Notes: generated by a model from the sequence alone, not told the origin. 64,000 nt of DNA from Ferdinandcohnia humi_A (GCA_047608075.1 JBLKRX010000016.1:37952-101951); one strand, 5' to 3'. Positions 8,591 through 17,742 are shown, numbered from the stretch's first letter. A program made the numbers and translations.

Positions 8591-8842
8591 AGGGTGGATA
8601 TACAAATACAACCAAATCAAAGCTTATATCTCTACATCATATAGTAACGCTTTGTAACCAACATCTTGTTGCCATAGGATTTCATGGGCTTGCATGATTT
8701 ATTATACAAGATAAAGGGGGAGTGGGTAGGTTGATCAAATAAAACTTCTGAATCGAACGTACACAGCAGATCTTTGAAACTAGTAATCTCATTTCTAATA
8801 ATGTTAAAATGGGTAGTAGAAAATGAGAAGGGTGGGGAAAGC
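8591..8842. other. Non-coding gap before ytnP
   Basis: AT-rich DNA with no convincing gene. An open frame from 8774 runs into ytnP but is only its upstream leader. A GGGGGAGTGGG stretch near 8717 has no start codon with a credible frame. Confidence 0.5.
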
Positions 8843-9688
8843 GTGGAGCAGCTAATAATAGGGGATATTAGTCTTACTTGGTTAAACGGTGGAGTAACAA
8901 ATCTAGATGGTGGAGCAATGTTTGGTGTTGTACCGAAACCACTATGGTCAAAAAAGTATCCTCATAATGAAAATAATCAAATTGAATTACGGACAGATCC
9001 AATTTTAATTAAAACTGAATCAAAAAATATTTTAATTGAGTCAGGTATTGGGAAAAACAAAATGTCAGATAAATTAAAGCGTAATTTTGGTGTACTTGAG
9101 GAGTCTTCACTTGAAGAATCATTATCAGAACTAGGCTTAACAACAGGTGATATTGATGTGGTTTTGATGACGCATATGCATTTTGATCACGCATGTGGTC
9201 TTACAAAATGGGAAAACGACATATTAGTCCCAACTTTTGAGAACGCTACCATAATTACCTCCGCAGTTGAATGGGAAGAAATGAGAAATCCTAATGTTAG
9301 GTCAAAGGCGACATATTGGAAGGATAATTGGGAAGCAATCCAAGATAGAGTAACTACATTTGAAGCTCAACTGGAAATTGTTGAGGGTATTACAATTATA
9401 CATACTGGTGGACATAGTGATGGCCATTCCATTATTTTAATTGAGAGTGACAATGAGCGTATCGTTCATATGGCAGATATAATGCCAACACATGCACATC
9501 AAAATGTTTTATGGGTAATGGCTTATGATGATTATCCAATGACATCAATAAAACAAAAGCAAAAATGGATGAAGTATGGACTGGATAAAGAAGTTTGGTA
9601 CACCTTTTATCATGATGCTTATTATCGAGCCATTAAATGGAGCCAAACTGGAGAAATCATTGATTCAATTACAAGAGATAGAAGGTAG
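8843..9688 (+). CDS. MBL-fold metallo-hydrolase, YtnP-like lactonase
   Basis: 281 aa, metallo-beta-lactamase fold. The dinuclear zinc motif THMHFDHACG (HxHxDH) is present, followed by HTGGHSDGH and a later Asp/His pair (HMADIMPTHAHQ). It matches YtnP, a quorum-quenching lactonase family that opens N-acyl homoserine lactones and interferes with streptomycete signalling; the activity here is inferred. The frame extends upstream to 8774, but the GTG at 8843 has AAGGGTGGGG at 8828-8837 and gives the family start (VEQLIIGDISLTWLNGG). The 3' side faces ytzB. Confidence 0.86.
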   Translation: MEQLIIGDISLTWLNGGVTNLDGGAMFGVVPKPLWSKKYPHNENNQIELRTDPILIKTESKNILIESGIGKNKMSDKLKRNFGVLEESSLEESLSELGLTTGDIDVVLMTHMHFDHACGLTKWENDILVPTFENATIITSAVEWEEMRNPNVRSKATYWKDNWEAIQDRVTTFEAQLEIVEGITIIHTGGHSDGHSIILIESDNERIVHMADIMPTHAHQNVLWVMAYDDYPMTSIKQKQKWMKYGLDKEVWYTFYHDAYYRAIKWSQTGEIIDSITRDRR

Positions 9689-9694
9689 AAAGTG

Positions 9695-9949
9695 TCTTAG
9701 CTTATAAAAGCGTGTTCAAAAAGGATGATGAAAAGGACCGTGCGGCTAAGAAAGCCACGTCCTGTGGCGCCGCCGGCACTAGCACATCCTGTTCGTCGAA
9801 AGTTCGAGGCGGCGATGCTTTGAGTACCTGAACGTATGCAAATAATACGTAAAGGAACTCCAAAAGCAAGCCAACGAAGAAATTCGATGTGTCATTTTCA
9901 CCGGACTTTTTGAACATCCTCTATAAGGAAAATTTCTTATAAGCTAAGA
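9695..9949. repeat. Outer 13-bp inverted repeat enclosing a repeat element
   Basis: TCTTAGCTTATAA at 9695-9707 is perfectly inverted at 9937-9949. It sits between the convergent ends of ytnP and ytzB and looks like the arms of a bidirectional terminator or a larger element boundary. Confidence 0.7.
9713..9916 (+). repeat. MITE-like intergenic repeat (family B), copy 1
   Basis: About 204 bp bounded by perfect 11-bp terminal inverted repeats TGTTCAAAAAG / CTTTTTGAACA. Inside are GC-rich palindromic segments (GGCGCCGCCGG) and a hairpin AACGTATGC...AATACGT. No transposase. An open frame on the minus strand (9702-9917) is the repeat, not a gene. A related copy lies at 20866-20992. Confidence 0.75.
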
Positions 9950-9964
9950 ACATTTCATCAATGG

Positions 9965-10273
9965 TTAAAGAGGAGTGACTTCTAAAATAGTCCCTGTTTT
10001 TGCATCGACTATAAACTCATATTGGTGGCTTTCGTTATTATCTGTACGAGATATTCCACCTTTATAAACCTGATATAAAATACCGTTTCTTGTGTATGCT
10101 TCTGGATTCATTTGAATCCAAGAACCATCGATTGGACCATTCTTTTTAAATTCTTCTTTTGCTAGTTTTAATGCCTTATCACCTGGTAACGTTGTTTCTG
10201 TAAGAGCTTCCCTTAATAAGTAAGCACCGGCAAATCCAATACCAACGCCAAGAAAAAATTTTTTCCAGCTCAT
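9965..10273 (-). CDS. PepSY-domain small membrane-anchored protein (YtzB-like)
   Basis: 102 aa. One N-terminal hydrophobic segment (residues ~5-20, FFLGVGIGFAGAYLLREA) works as an anchor or uncleaved signal. A PepSY-like domain follows, ending with the typical FIVDAKTGTILEVTPL. PepSY domains bind or inhibit peptidases or act as accessory domains; the partner here is unknown. It lies beside the ytoP aminopeptidase gene, transcribed divergently. An AGGAGGGAT site precedes the ATG. Confidence 0.82.
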   Translation of the reverse strand: MSWKKFFLGVGIGFAGAYLLREALTETTLPGDKALKLAKEEFKKNGPIDGSWIQMNPEAYTRNGILYQVYKGGISRTDNNESHQYEFIVDAKTGTILEVTPL

Positions 10274-10455
10274 CTTTATCCCTCCTAAACGAACTACATC
10301 ATAAGTTAAGTATACTAAATTTTAATAATTTCGCTATGTAAAGTATGGTAAGAGAAAAATAATTTCGATATACTAAATATTAGTACATAGTAAGCTTTAC
10401 AATATTAAAACAGGCAAACTTGTTGTCACTTTATAAATTGGAAGGAGAAATCATC

Positions 10456-11529
10456 TTGAATCAAGAAACATTAGAACTTTTCAAAACATTAACAGAGCTA
10501 CCAGGTGCACCAGGAAATGAACATCAAGTAAGAAAGTTTATGCGTTCACAGCTTGAAAAATACTCAGATGAAGTTGTACAGGATGGGCTAGGTAGTATAT
10601 TTGGTGTTAGACATGGTGATTCAGCTGGACCTACAGTAATGGTAGCTGGACATATGGACGAAGTTGGGTTCATGGTTACCTCGATTACTGATAATGGAAT
10701 GATTCGCTTTCAAACACTTGGCGGCTGGTGGAGTCAGGTTCTATTAGCTCAGCGTGTGCAAATTATTACTGATTCTGGCCCAATAGTTGGGGTCATTGGA
10801 TCAATTCCTCCACACTTGCTAGAAGATGCGCAACGCAATAAACCGATGGATATCAAAAACATGATGATTGATATTGGTGCAGATGATCGTGAAGATGCTA
10901 TTCGAGTGGGAATTAAACCTGGTCAACAAATTGTACCAATTTGTCCGTTCACTCCGATGGCAAATGAAAAGAAAATTTTGGCAAAGTCATGGGATAATCG
11001 CTATGGATGTGGCTTATCTGTTGAATTATTAAAAGAATTACAGGGGGTTCAACTTCCAAATACTTTATATTCTGGTGCTACGGTACAAGAAGAAGTAGGT
11101 TTACGAGGTGCTCAGACAGCTGCAAATATGATTAAACCAGATATTTTCTATGCGCTAGATGCGAGTCCTGCAAATGACATGACAGGTGATAAAAACTCAT
11201 TCGGTCAGCTTGGTAAAGGTGCTTTACTACGTATTTACGACCGCTCAATGGTGACTCATCGTGGAATGCGTGAATTTCTATTAGATACTGCAGAGTCCAA
11301 TAATATTCCATACCAATACTTTATTTCTCAAGGTGGTACAGATGCTGGTCAGGTTCACCTATCAAATGAGGGAGTACCTTCTGCTGTTATCGGTATTTGC
11401 TCAAGATATATTCATACACATGCTTCTATTATCCATGTTGATGATTATGCTGCTGCAAAAGAATTACTTGTTAATTTAGTAAAAGCTTCTGACCGTGCAA
11501 CGGTTGATGCGATTCGCAGCAATAGTTAA
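10456..11529 (+). CDS. M42-family metallo-aminopeptidase (YtoP-like)
   Basis: 357 aa, glutamyl aminopeptidase/endoglucanase-type M42 peptidase that trims peptides in the cytoplasm. Metal ligands and catalytic residues are visible: VAGHMDEVGFMV (His, Asp), SWDNRYGCG (bridging Asp), QEEVGLRGA (Glu-Glu), ALDASPAND, and the C-terminal HTHASI. The start is the TTG at 10456: GGAAGGAG at 10440-10447 has correct spacing and the upstream in-frame TTG at 10420 lacks a site. It is followed by a terminator. Confidence 0.92.
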   Translation: MNQETLELFKTLTELPGAPGNEHQVRKFMRSQLEKYSDEVVQDGLGSIFGVRHGDSAGPTVMVAGHMDEVGFMVTSITDNGMIRFQTLGGWWSQVLLAQRVQIITDSGPIVGVIGSIPPHLLEDAQRNKPMDIKNMMIDIGADDREDAIRVGIKPGQQIVPICPFTPMANEKKILAKSWDNRYGCGLSVELLKELQGVQLPNTLYSGATVQEEVGLRGAQTAANMIKPDIFYALDASPANDMTGDKNSFGQLGKGALLRIYDRSMVTHRGMREFLLDTAESNNIPYQYFISQGGTDAGQVHLSNEGVPSAVIGICSRYIHTHASIIHVDDYAAAKELLVNLVKASDRATVDAIRSNS

Positions 11530-11601
11530 TTATCAATAATAAAGTACTTTACCCTTTTCAAATTTATGTGAACAAAGTTTACATAACCTTGTGTACACTT
11601 T

Positions 11602-11628
11602 CAGGAGCCTTTTATAAGGCTCCCTTTT
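11602..11628 (+). terminator. Terminator of ytoP
   Basis: Stem GGAGCCTT / AAGGCTCC (11604-11611 with 11616-11623), then CTTTT. Confidence 0.85.
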
Positions 11629-11771
11629 GAGCTTCTGTATATTTATCCTAGACGTAAATAACTCGTGAATATACCCTATAAAGGACATAAAACGAGTTTA
11701 TTAGACATCTGACCATTTTTTAGAGTTGTAAGTGGCTGCACTAACTTTAAATCGAAACAAAGATAGTAGAG

Positions 11772-12290
11772 GTGATTAGTATATTAACAGTAGCTATCGG
11801 TACAAAAAATCCAGCAAAAGTGGATGCAATCAAAAATGGATTTGAAGGTATACAAGCCAATTTTATACCTACTTCTGTACCTTCTGGTGTATCGCCACAG
11901 CCCTTTTCAGATGAAGAAACGATTCAGGGAGCCATCAATCGTGCAAAAAATGCGCTTGTATTAGAACAATCGGACGTTGGAATTGGACTTGAAGGCGGTG
12001 TTGTTCCAACAGAGTATGGATTGTTCTTATGTAATTGGGGGGCAATTGTTGATAGTACGAACAATCCCATTATTGCTGGAGGAGCAAGAATTCTTTTACC
12101 AGACGAAATTGCGTCAGAATTAAATGCTGGAAAAGAGCTTGGAGATGTAATGGATGCCTATACGAAACAAAAGGATATCCGTAAAAATGAAGGTGCAATC
12201 GGAATTTTTACAAATGGCTATATTAAACGGACTGATATGTTTATGCATGTAGTAAAGCTGCTGGTGGGTCAATTTACTTATAGACGGTAA
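11772..12290 (+). CDS. DUF84 / non-canonical purine NTP phosphatase (YjjX-like)
   Basis: About 170 aa, related to inosine/xanthosine triphosphatases (YjjX, DUF84) that clean modified purine nucleotides from the pool. Motifs are AIGTKNPAKVDAIKNGF at the N-terminus, SDEETIQGAINRAKNA, GIGLEGGV and KNEGAIGIFTNG. The start is awkward: GAGGTGAT (11769-11776) looks like the ribosome site, yet the GTG at 11772 lies inside it, and no ATG, GTG or TTG occurs at the normal distance. An ATA at 11781 sits where a start would be expected. The true start is therefore unresolved. Confidence 0.85.
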   Translation: MISILTVAIGTKNPAKVDAIKNGFEGIQANFIPTSVPSGVSPQPFSDEETIQGAINRAKNALVLEQSDVGIGLEGGVVPTEYGLFLCNWGAIVDSTNNPIIAGGARILLPDEIASELNAGKELGDVMDAYTKQKDIRKNEGAIGIFTNGYIKRTDMFMHVVKLLVGQFTYRR

Positions 12291-12488
12291 CTAGAAGAAT
12301 ATGCTCGTTGGTCATCAAAAATGGTACATTGAGACTATAATAGATTTGTGAAGATAATGGTTGGTACATTTTTCTTATAATAGGTTATTGATTGAAATCA
12401 TGAGATAACCCTTGCAACTTTCAAAATAATAGGTTTATTATAAATAATAGATATGTAGACTACCTTTTTACGTAAGGGGTGAGTAAAT

Positions 12489-12986
12489 ATGAAGAATGTA
12501 AAGTTCTTATTTTTAGGTTTTGCATTAGTTGTAGGACTTTTGGTTGGTTGCTCATCAATTGAGGATGAGACTAAAGAAGCTTTAACGGCTGTAGAAGAAA
12601 CCTTTAAAGGGAAACCTACTGAAACTAACAATACAAATGGAAACATATCCTTTTATCTACCATCGACTATGAAGATAGATGAAAAAGATGAGAATAATGT
12701 GATTGTAACTAAAAGTGGACAAACCTTTATTTTATTCGTAAATCCTAATGAAGCAAAAAATAGTAAGGTTATGTATGAAGCGATTGATGCTAAAAAGTTT
12801 TCAGTTGATAAAACCTTTACTGATAAAGAAAGATTCGGATATGTAAAAGTTTTTGAATTGGAAGAAGATATTTATCTTGTTTCGGTAGGAATCGGTGGAG
12901 TCAAGATGACAACGGAAGCTAAAGTGAGTGAAATCTCCGAAAGTGCTACTGAAATGATGAAGGTTGTTTCTTCGGTAAAATACTAG
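12489..12986 (+). CDS. Putative lipoprotein of unknown function
   Basis: 165 aa. A lipoprotein signal peptide is clear: MKNVKFLFLGFALVVGLLVG followed by Cys at residue 21 (lipobox LLVGC). The mature part is hydrophilic, beginning with a charged stretch, with no family I recognise. It is probably anchored to the outer face of the membrane. AAGGGGTGAG precedes the ATG. An intrinsic terminator follows, so it is likely a single-gene unit. Confidence 0.8.
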   Translation: MKNVKFLFLGFALVVGLLVGCSSIEDETKEALTAVEETFKGKPTETNNTNGNISFYLPSTMKIDEKDENNVIVTKSGQTFILFVNPNEAKNSKVMYEAIDAKKFSVDKTFTDKERFGYVKVFELEEDIYLVSVGIGGVKMTTEAKVSEISESATEMMKVVSSVKY

Positions 12987-12995
12987 TGATCGTAA

Positions 12996-13024
12996 TACCC
13001 TCGGTTATAACTGGGGGTTTTTTG
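12996..13024 (+). terminator. Terminator after the lipoprotein gene
   Basis: An 8-bp stem (ACCCTCGG / CTGGGGGT, with G-T pairs), followed by TTTTTTG. Confidence 0.75.
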
Positions 13025-13094
13025 TTTGTTTTTAAAGAAAGAATATAGCATAATGTGTATGATAACGTTACGTTAAATTGGAGGTTTCTTATAT

Positions 13095-13409
13095 ATGAAA
13101 AAGCTAGAAGGCATTGAACAATATGAAGAAATCATTAAAGAGGGTAAGACTATGTTAATGTTTACTGCTGATTGGTGTCCTGATTGCAGATTTATTGATC
13201 CAGTTTTACCGGAAATAGAAAGTACGTATCCTGAGTATACATTTTATTCTGTAGACCGTGATGAATTTATTGATTTATGTGTTTCCTTAAATATTTACGG
13301 AATTCCAAGCTTTGTTGCATATGAAAATGGAAATGAAATTGGGAGATTTGTAAGTAAGGACCGCAAAACAAAGGAAGAAATCGAACAATTTATTAATGGT
13401 CTCTCTTAA
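13095..13409 (+). CDS. Thioredoxin-family protein YtpP
   Basis: 104 aa, complete thioredoxin fold. The active-site motif is WCPDC near residues 27-31, inside MLMFTADWCPDCRFIDP, and the cis-Pro loop is in YGIPSFVAYENG. The CPDC pair differs from the CGPC of classical thioredoxin, so the redox partner may differ. GGAGG precedes the ATG. ytpQ follows after 36 bp, as in the B. subtilis ytpPQR cluster. Confidence 0.92.
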   Translation: MKKLEGIEQYEEIIKEGKTMLMFTADWCPDCRFIDPVLPEIESTYPEYTFYSVDRDEFIDLCVSLNIYGIPSFVAYENGNEIGRFVSKDRKTKEEIEQFINGLS

Positions 13410-13445
13410 GATACATTACACAAATATGAGAGGAGATCATGATCC

Positions 13446-14243
13446 ATGGATTCAAAAAAAATAAATAAAATGATTCAAGATAGATTATCCCATCACGACT
13501 GGGATTTCTCCTTCGACCGTAAAAGAGACATTTTGCGAATAGAAGATAAAGTTACGAAAAAAGGAATTACGGTAGAACTACCTGGAATTATCGGGAAGTA
13601 TAAGGAAGAAGGACCTGAAAGTCTTGATGAGGTCATTTATTACATTGAGGAATCGCTAACTATAATGAGTGTTGAGCAAGACTTAGTAGGGAAAGAAAAG
13701 AATATCTTTCCAGTTATACGATCAACCTCTTTTCCAACTCAGTCTAGCGACGGTATAGACTTGTTATATGATGAACACACAGCTGAGACAAGAATTTATT
13801 ATGCTCTTGATCTAGGAACAACGTATCGTCTTATTGACAAAAATCTGATCAAAAAAGAAAACTGGAAACCGGAACGTATCCGTGAAATTGCTAGATTTAA
13901 TGTTCGTTCACTCGATATTCCCTATAAAACAGATATTGTAGCAGGTAATACGTTCTATTTCGTTAACTCCAATGATGGCTACGATGCGAGTAGAATACTG
14001 AATGATTCCTTTTTGCAAAAAATGAAACAGCAGATTACTGGAACGATGGCAATTGCGGTTCCACATCAAGATGTTTTAGTTATCGCTGATATTCAAAACG
14101 AAACAGGGTATGACATACTTGCACAAATGACAATGAGTTTCTTCGCTGCAGGTAGAGTACCAATTACAGCTTTATCGTTCTTGTATGAAGAACATGAATT
14201 AGAGCCTATTTTTATTTTAGGAAAAAATAGACCAAAAAAATAG
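13446..14243 (+). CDS. DUF1444 family protein YtpQ
   Basis: 265 aa, DUF1444 (UPF0354) family, soluble, function unknown. The family C-terminus is visible, with PHQDVLVIADIQNETGYDIL and MTMSFFAAGRVPITALSFLY. It sits downstream of ytpP, consistent with a two-gene unit. GAGAGGAGAT precedes the ATG. In B. subtilis ytpR follows ytpQ, but no ytpR is present here. Confidence 0.88.
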   Translation: MDSKKINKMIQDRLSHHDWDFSFDRKRDILRIEDKVTKKGITVELPGIIGKYKEEGPESLDEVIYYIEESLTIMSVEQDLVGKEKNIFPVIRSTSFPTQSSDGIDLLYDEHTAETRIYYALDLGTTYRLIDKNLIKKENWKPERIREIARFNVRSLDIPYKTDIVAGNTFYFVNSNDGYDASRILNDSFLQKMKQQITGTMAIAVPHQDVLVIADIQNETGYDILAQMTMSFFAAGRVPITALSFLYEEHELEPIFILGKNRPKK

Positions 14244-14268
14244 TAGGGTTACGTATCCTACTTTCATA
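14243..14268 (+). terminator. Weak hairpin after ytpQ
   Basis: AGTAGG / CCTACT stem with 9-base loop followed by TTTC, immediately after the stop codon. It may be only a partial terminator; a stronger one lies at 14452-14480. Confidence 0.4.
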
Positions 14269-14331
14269 TCAAATTACCTTTATTCAGAAGTCCTTTACTT
14301 CTTTAAGTGGTGTGATGAATTCTATAATAGA

Positions 14332-14451
14332 ATATAATTCTGTCGGAGTTCAATCTCCGACTGTATAAAGTCAATGCCTCCGGCGGATACCACAGATTTT
14401 TAGAGGAAGTTTTTCGAGCAAGCTCGAAACAAGTAAAGGCGCATTTGATTT
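14332..14451 (+). repeat. Repeat family C, copy 1 (upstream of sftA)
   Basis: Contains TCGGAGTTCAATCTCCGACT (a hairpin), then ATAAAGT, GCCTCCGGC, AGGAAGTTTTTC and GCTCGAAAC. The same ordered blocks occur at 17315-17540, downstream of sftA, in the same orientation. It occupies the place where ytpR lies in B. subtilis. Confidence 0.7.
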
Positions 14452-14480
14452 GTCACTAGGAAAACTAGTGGCTTTTTTTT
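14452..14480 (+). terminator. Terminator between ytpQ and sftA
   Basis: Stem CACTAG / CTAGTG around AAAA with a G-C flank, then TTTTTTTT. It ends 52 bp before the sftA start. Confidence 0.7.
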
Positions 14481-14531
14481 CTTTTATTGTTACAATAAAT
14501 ATACGAATTGCTAAATGGAAGAGTGATAGTT

Positions 14532-16958
14532 GTGAATTGGATGAAAAGACTTCTACAATTTTTAAACTCGGACGACGATCCAATCGAAAACAAATCTGAA
14601 CACATTCGTCATAATAAAAATATTGAAGCTAGAGTTACATATGAGTACCCGAAGGGGAATTTTCGTTTTCCTTTAATACCTGATCAACAGAATCAACAAC
14701 CAGAGCGACAACCTAATAGACATACTGATAGACAACCAGACCGGCAATTTAAGCAACGACAACAGGTTAGTTCTATAAAATCTAATCAGAAAAAACCTCC
14801 TGAAAGAGTACGGACAGATAAAAAACCGTTCCGACCTACAGAAACACCGTCACCTATATTCGGGTTTCATAAACCTGTTCAAAAGGACAGTGTTGTAGAG
14901 TTCGAATTGCCTACTTCCATAAAAAGTGTGAACGAAGCTGTACCGAATGAAATATACAAAGAAACCATAGACGAAGTAGTGCCTACTAAACATCTTCCTA
15001 ATCAACCGGTACATTTTGAGAAGAGTACTGAGGTGGTTACCACATACAGCGAGATTGAGCCTTTAGAATCTCCTAATCTAGCAGTAGAATTCGAAAGTAT
15101 AGAATATCATTACTCAGATGACCAAGTTCTGGATAACCAAGAAGACATGTTCACCCCAATTGAATCAGTCGAATTGCTGGATGAAGAAGATTCATTACAA
15201 GACGAAAAGGTTGATACTTACGATCCAATACTAGTACAAAGCATGGAGACTAGAGAATCAGAAGAAGGGTTTGAACGTATTGTTCTTGAATTAGATAAAC
15301 CCGTTCAATCCAGTATAGAAGACCACCACACCGAGGTAATTGAACAACCAAAAAAAGAGCCTGAACAAAGGCGTTCTAGTATCCCCTTTAATGTATTAAT
15401 GTTTAAACAAGACAAACAAAGATTGGGAAACCAAGAAACAAAGGAGCGTCCTGAGACAATTCAGCAGGCTCAGATTAAGCAGCAGCCTCAAGAACAAATT
15501 AAAGTAGATGCTCAGGAGGTAAATGATAATAGCGAAAATGCGGGGTATTCGTTTCCAACATTATCGTTCTTACATGCACCACCTGTTGGACAATTTGACG
15601 ATAATCAATGGTTACTTCAGCAAAAAACAATCTTAGATCAAACACTCCGAAACTTTAAAGTGAGGGCAAAGGTTGTTAATGTAACTCAAGGGCCTGCGGT
15701 AACGCGTTTTGAAGTCCATCCAGAACCTGGGGTTAAGGTAAATAAAATTACCAATCTTTCAGATGATATTAAGCTTAGCCTAGCAGCGAAGGATATTCGA
15801 ATCGAGGCTCCAATACCAGGGAAAAACACAATTGGGATCGAGGTACCAAATAAAAAGAGTAAGCCTGTTTTGTTAAAGGAAATTTTACAAAGCACAGAGT
15901 TTACTTCGAACCCGTCTCCGCTTACAGTAGCGCTAGGACTTGATATTTCGGGTAAACCTATCGTAACTGATTTGCAAAAGATGCCACATGGTCTTATTGC
16001 GGGTGCTACAGGTTCAGGGAAAAGTGTTTGTATTAATGCTATGCTTGTAAGCTTGTTGTATAAGGCTAGCCCAGATGAGGTCAAGTTATTATTAATCGAT
16101 CCAAAAATGGTAGAGCTTGCTCCCTATAACCATATCCCTCACTTAATCAGTCCTGTTATTACAGATGCAAAGGCTGCAACGGCTTCATTAAAATGGGCTG
16201 TTGAAGAAATGGAAAGAAGATATGAGTTATTTGCACACACTGGAGTTCGTGATATTGGAAGATACAATGAAATGGTTCGAAAATATGATGAGAAAAGCGG
16301 GAAATTACCTTATCTTGTTATCATAATTGATGAGCTTGCAGACTTAATGATGGTTGCACCAGGAGATGTCGAGGATTCCATTTGCCGTATTGCACAAAAA
16401 GCAAGGGCATGTGGTATTCATTTAATTTTAGCGACACAGCGCCCGTCAGTTGATGTGATCACTGGGCTTATCAAAGCAAATATCCCGACACGTATTGCAT
16501 TCTCTGTGTCATCTCAAGTTGATTCTAGAACAATTCTTGATTCGAGTGGAGCTGATAAATTATTAGGTAGAGGGGATATGCTATTCTTAGAGAATGGCTC
16601 CTCTAAGCCGATTCGTGTACAAGGAAATTTTGTTTCAGATGATGAAATAGAAGAGGTTGTCAACTATGTTAAAGCAATCATGAAGCCAACATATATGTTT
16701 GAACAGGACGAGTTACTTAAAAAGACATCAATTTCGAATGATGAGGATGAACTTTTTTTTGAGGCCTGTGAATTTGTGCTAGAACATGGTGGAGCGTCAA
16801 CTTCCAGTCTACAAAGACGTTTCCGAATCGGTTATAATCGTGCAGCTCGTTTAATTGATATGATGGAGGAGCAAGGAATAATTTCTGAAGCTCGAGGAAG
16901 TAAACCACGTGAAGTTCTTATTACAGAAGAAGAATTAGCAAATATTCAAGAAGGCTAA
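14532..16958 (+). CDS. sftA: DNA translocase SftA
   Basis: 808 aa, FtsK/SpoIIIE-type DNA translocase of the soluble SftA branch (B. subtilis YtpS), which moves chromosomal DNA away from the closing septum. There are no transmembrane segments. Residues ~1-340 form a long, hydrophilic Gln/Glu/Pro-rich linker; the motor follows with Walker A GATGSGKS (491-498), Walker B LVIIIDELADLMM and ATQRPSVDVITGLIKANIP. A C-terminal winged-helix gamma domain (LQRRFRIGYNRAARLIDMME) recognises DNA. The GTG at 14532 has GAGTGAT before it and gives the expected N-terminus (V/M-NWMKRLLQFLN). It is flanked by repeat-family C copies. Confidence 0.95.
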   Translation: MNWMKRLLQFLNSDDDPIENKSEHIRHNKNIEARVTYEYPKGNFRFPLIPDQQNQQPERQPNRHTDRQPDRQFKQRQQVSSIKSNQKKPPERVRTDKKPFRPTETPSPIFGFHKPVQKDSVVEFELPTSIKSVNEAVPNEIYKETIDEVVPTKHLPNQPVHFEKSTEVVTTYSEIEPLESPNLAVEFESIEYHYSDDQVLDNQEDMFTPIESVELLDEEDSLQDEKVDTYDPILVQSMETRESEEGFERIVLELDKPVQSSIEDHHTEVIEQPKKEPEQRRSSIPFNVLMFKQDKQRLGNQETKERPETIQQAQIKQQPQEQIKVDAQEVNDNSENAGYSFPTLSFLHAPPVGQFDDNQWLLQQKTILDQTLRNFKVRAKVVNVTQGPAVTRFEVHPEPGVKVNKITNLSDDIKLSLAAKDIRIEAPIPGKNTIGIEVPNKKSKPVLLKEILQSTEFTSNPSPLTVALGLDISGKPIVTDLQKMPHGLIAGATGSGKSVCINAMLVSLLYKASPDEVKLLLIDPKMVELAPYNHIPHLISPVITDAKAATASLKWAVEEMERRYELFAHTGVRDIGRYNEMVRKYDEKSGKLPYLVIIIDELADLMMVAPGDVEDSICRIAQKARACGIHLILATQRPSVDVITGLIKANIPTRIAFSVSSQVDSRTILDSSGADKLLGRGDMLFLENGSSKPIRVQGNFVSDDEIEEVVNYVKAIMKPTYMFEQDELLKKTSISNDEDELFFEACEFVLEHGGASTSSLQRRFRIGYNRAARLIDMMEEQGIISEARGSKPREVLITEEELANIQEG

Positions 16959-16974
16959 GAGATGGAAGATGAAC

Positions 16975-17002
16975 AAAACCCCCGTTAATTTCGGGGGTTT
17001 TG
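16975..17002 (+). terminator. Terminator of sftA
   Basis: Perfect stem AAAACCCCCG / CGGGGGTTTT with a 7-base loop. Confidence 0.92.
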
Positions 17003-17314
17003 TTAGCTGTGAAGGGTTAATTGAGAATGTATGAAACAGAGATTTTGTGAAAATGCATGTTAAATAAACATGTCGAAATACGAGATGGAGGTAACGTTGT
17101 ATATTTCATTCAAAAGTGAAAATCAAGTAAACAGATAGATTATTTATTCCTTGCTATGCTAATAATAATGACAAGCGTAGAAGCAAAAAATGAATTTTTC
17201 CACTAGAAGTGATGAATGTTACCCACGGCATGTGAAATACTTATATTATATCTATATTTAGCATAAATCGCACACTTCTATAAATGGTGGTAAAAAAGCA
17301 ATAAAAGCATATAA
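17003..17314. other. Gene-free stretch between sftA and murC
   Basis: AT-rich; no coding region supported. A 17-codon frame begins at an ATG near 17084 but lacks any supporting site or recognised product. Together with the repeat at 17315-17540 it makes a 784-bp gap before murC. Confidence 0.5.
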
Positions 17315-17540
17315 TTCAGTTCGGATTCAATCTCCGACTGAATAAAGTAAAAGCCTCCGGCAGCATTTCGATTTTTTGAGGAAGTTTTTCCAGCATTCAC
17401 TAGCAATAACTAATAATCTGTTGAAAATAGCCACACAGATTAAAGCATCACTTTCTCGAGTTAGCTCGAAATACATCTGGGCGCAAAAACGCCAAGGCTC
17501 ATTTGAGTTGCAGCTCCGCAATACCATTCGTCTCCACAAT
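17315..17540 (+). repeat. Repeat family C, copy 2 (downstream of sftA)
   Basis: Opens with the hairpin CAGTTCGGAT...CTCCGACTG, then ATAAAGTAAAAGCCTCCGGC, GAGGAAGTTTTTC and TTAGCTCGAAA. It is longer than copy 1 through an internal segment of about 60 bp. Open frames in it are repeat-derived. Confidence 0.7.
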
Positions 17541-17742
17541 CGTATAGTTTAAGGAATAGTACTCTTTTCCTAATGGTCTTCAACTTTGATTAGTGCTATA
17601 ATGAAAAAATGTGAGATGATTGTATATACATAGAATTAGAATCTGTTTTGTTAGCATCCATCTCAAACAATGAGTACAATTATCAAAACTAGATGAATTT
17701 CATATACTGTCTTACAGATAGACATTGTTGGAGGTTCTTTAT

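Noticed and set aside
9702..9917. 71-codon minus-strand frame
   Set aside because: Lies entirely within the TIR-bounded family B element and has no ribosome site.
13055..13075. cre-like TGATAACGTTACGT before ytpP
   Set aside because: Two mismatches at key positions and no metabolic reason for CcpA control.
15686..16084. 132-codon minus-strand frame inside sftA
   Set aside because: Antisense shadow over the conserved motor domain.
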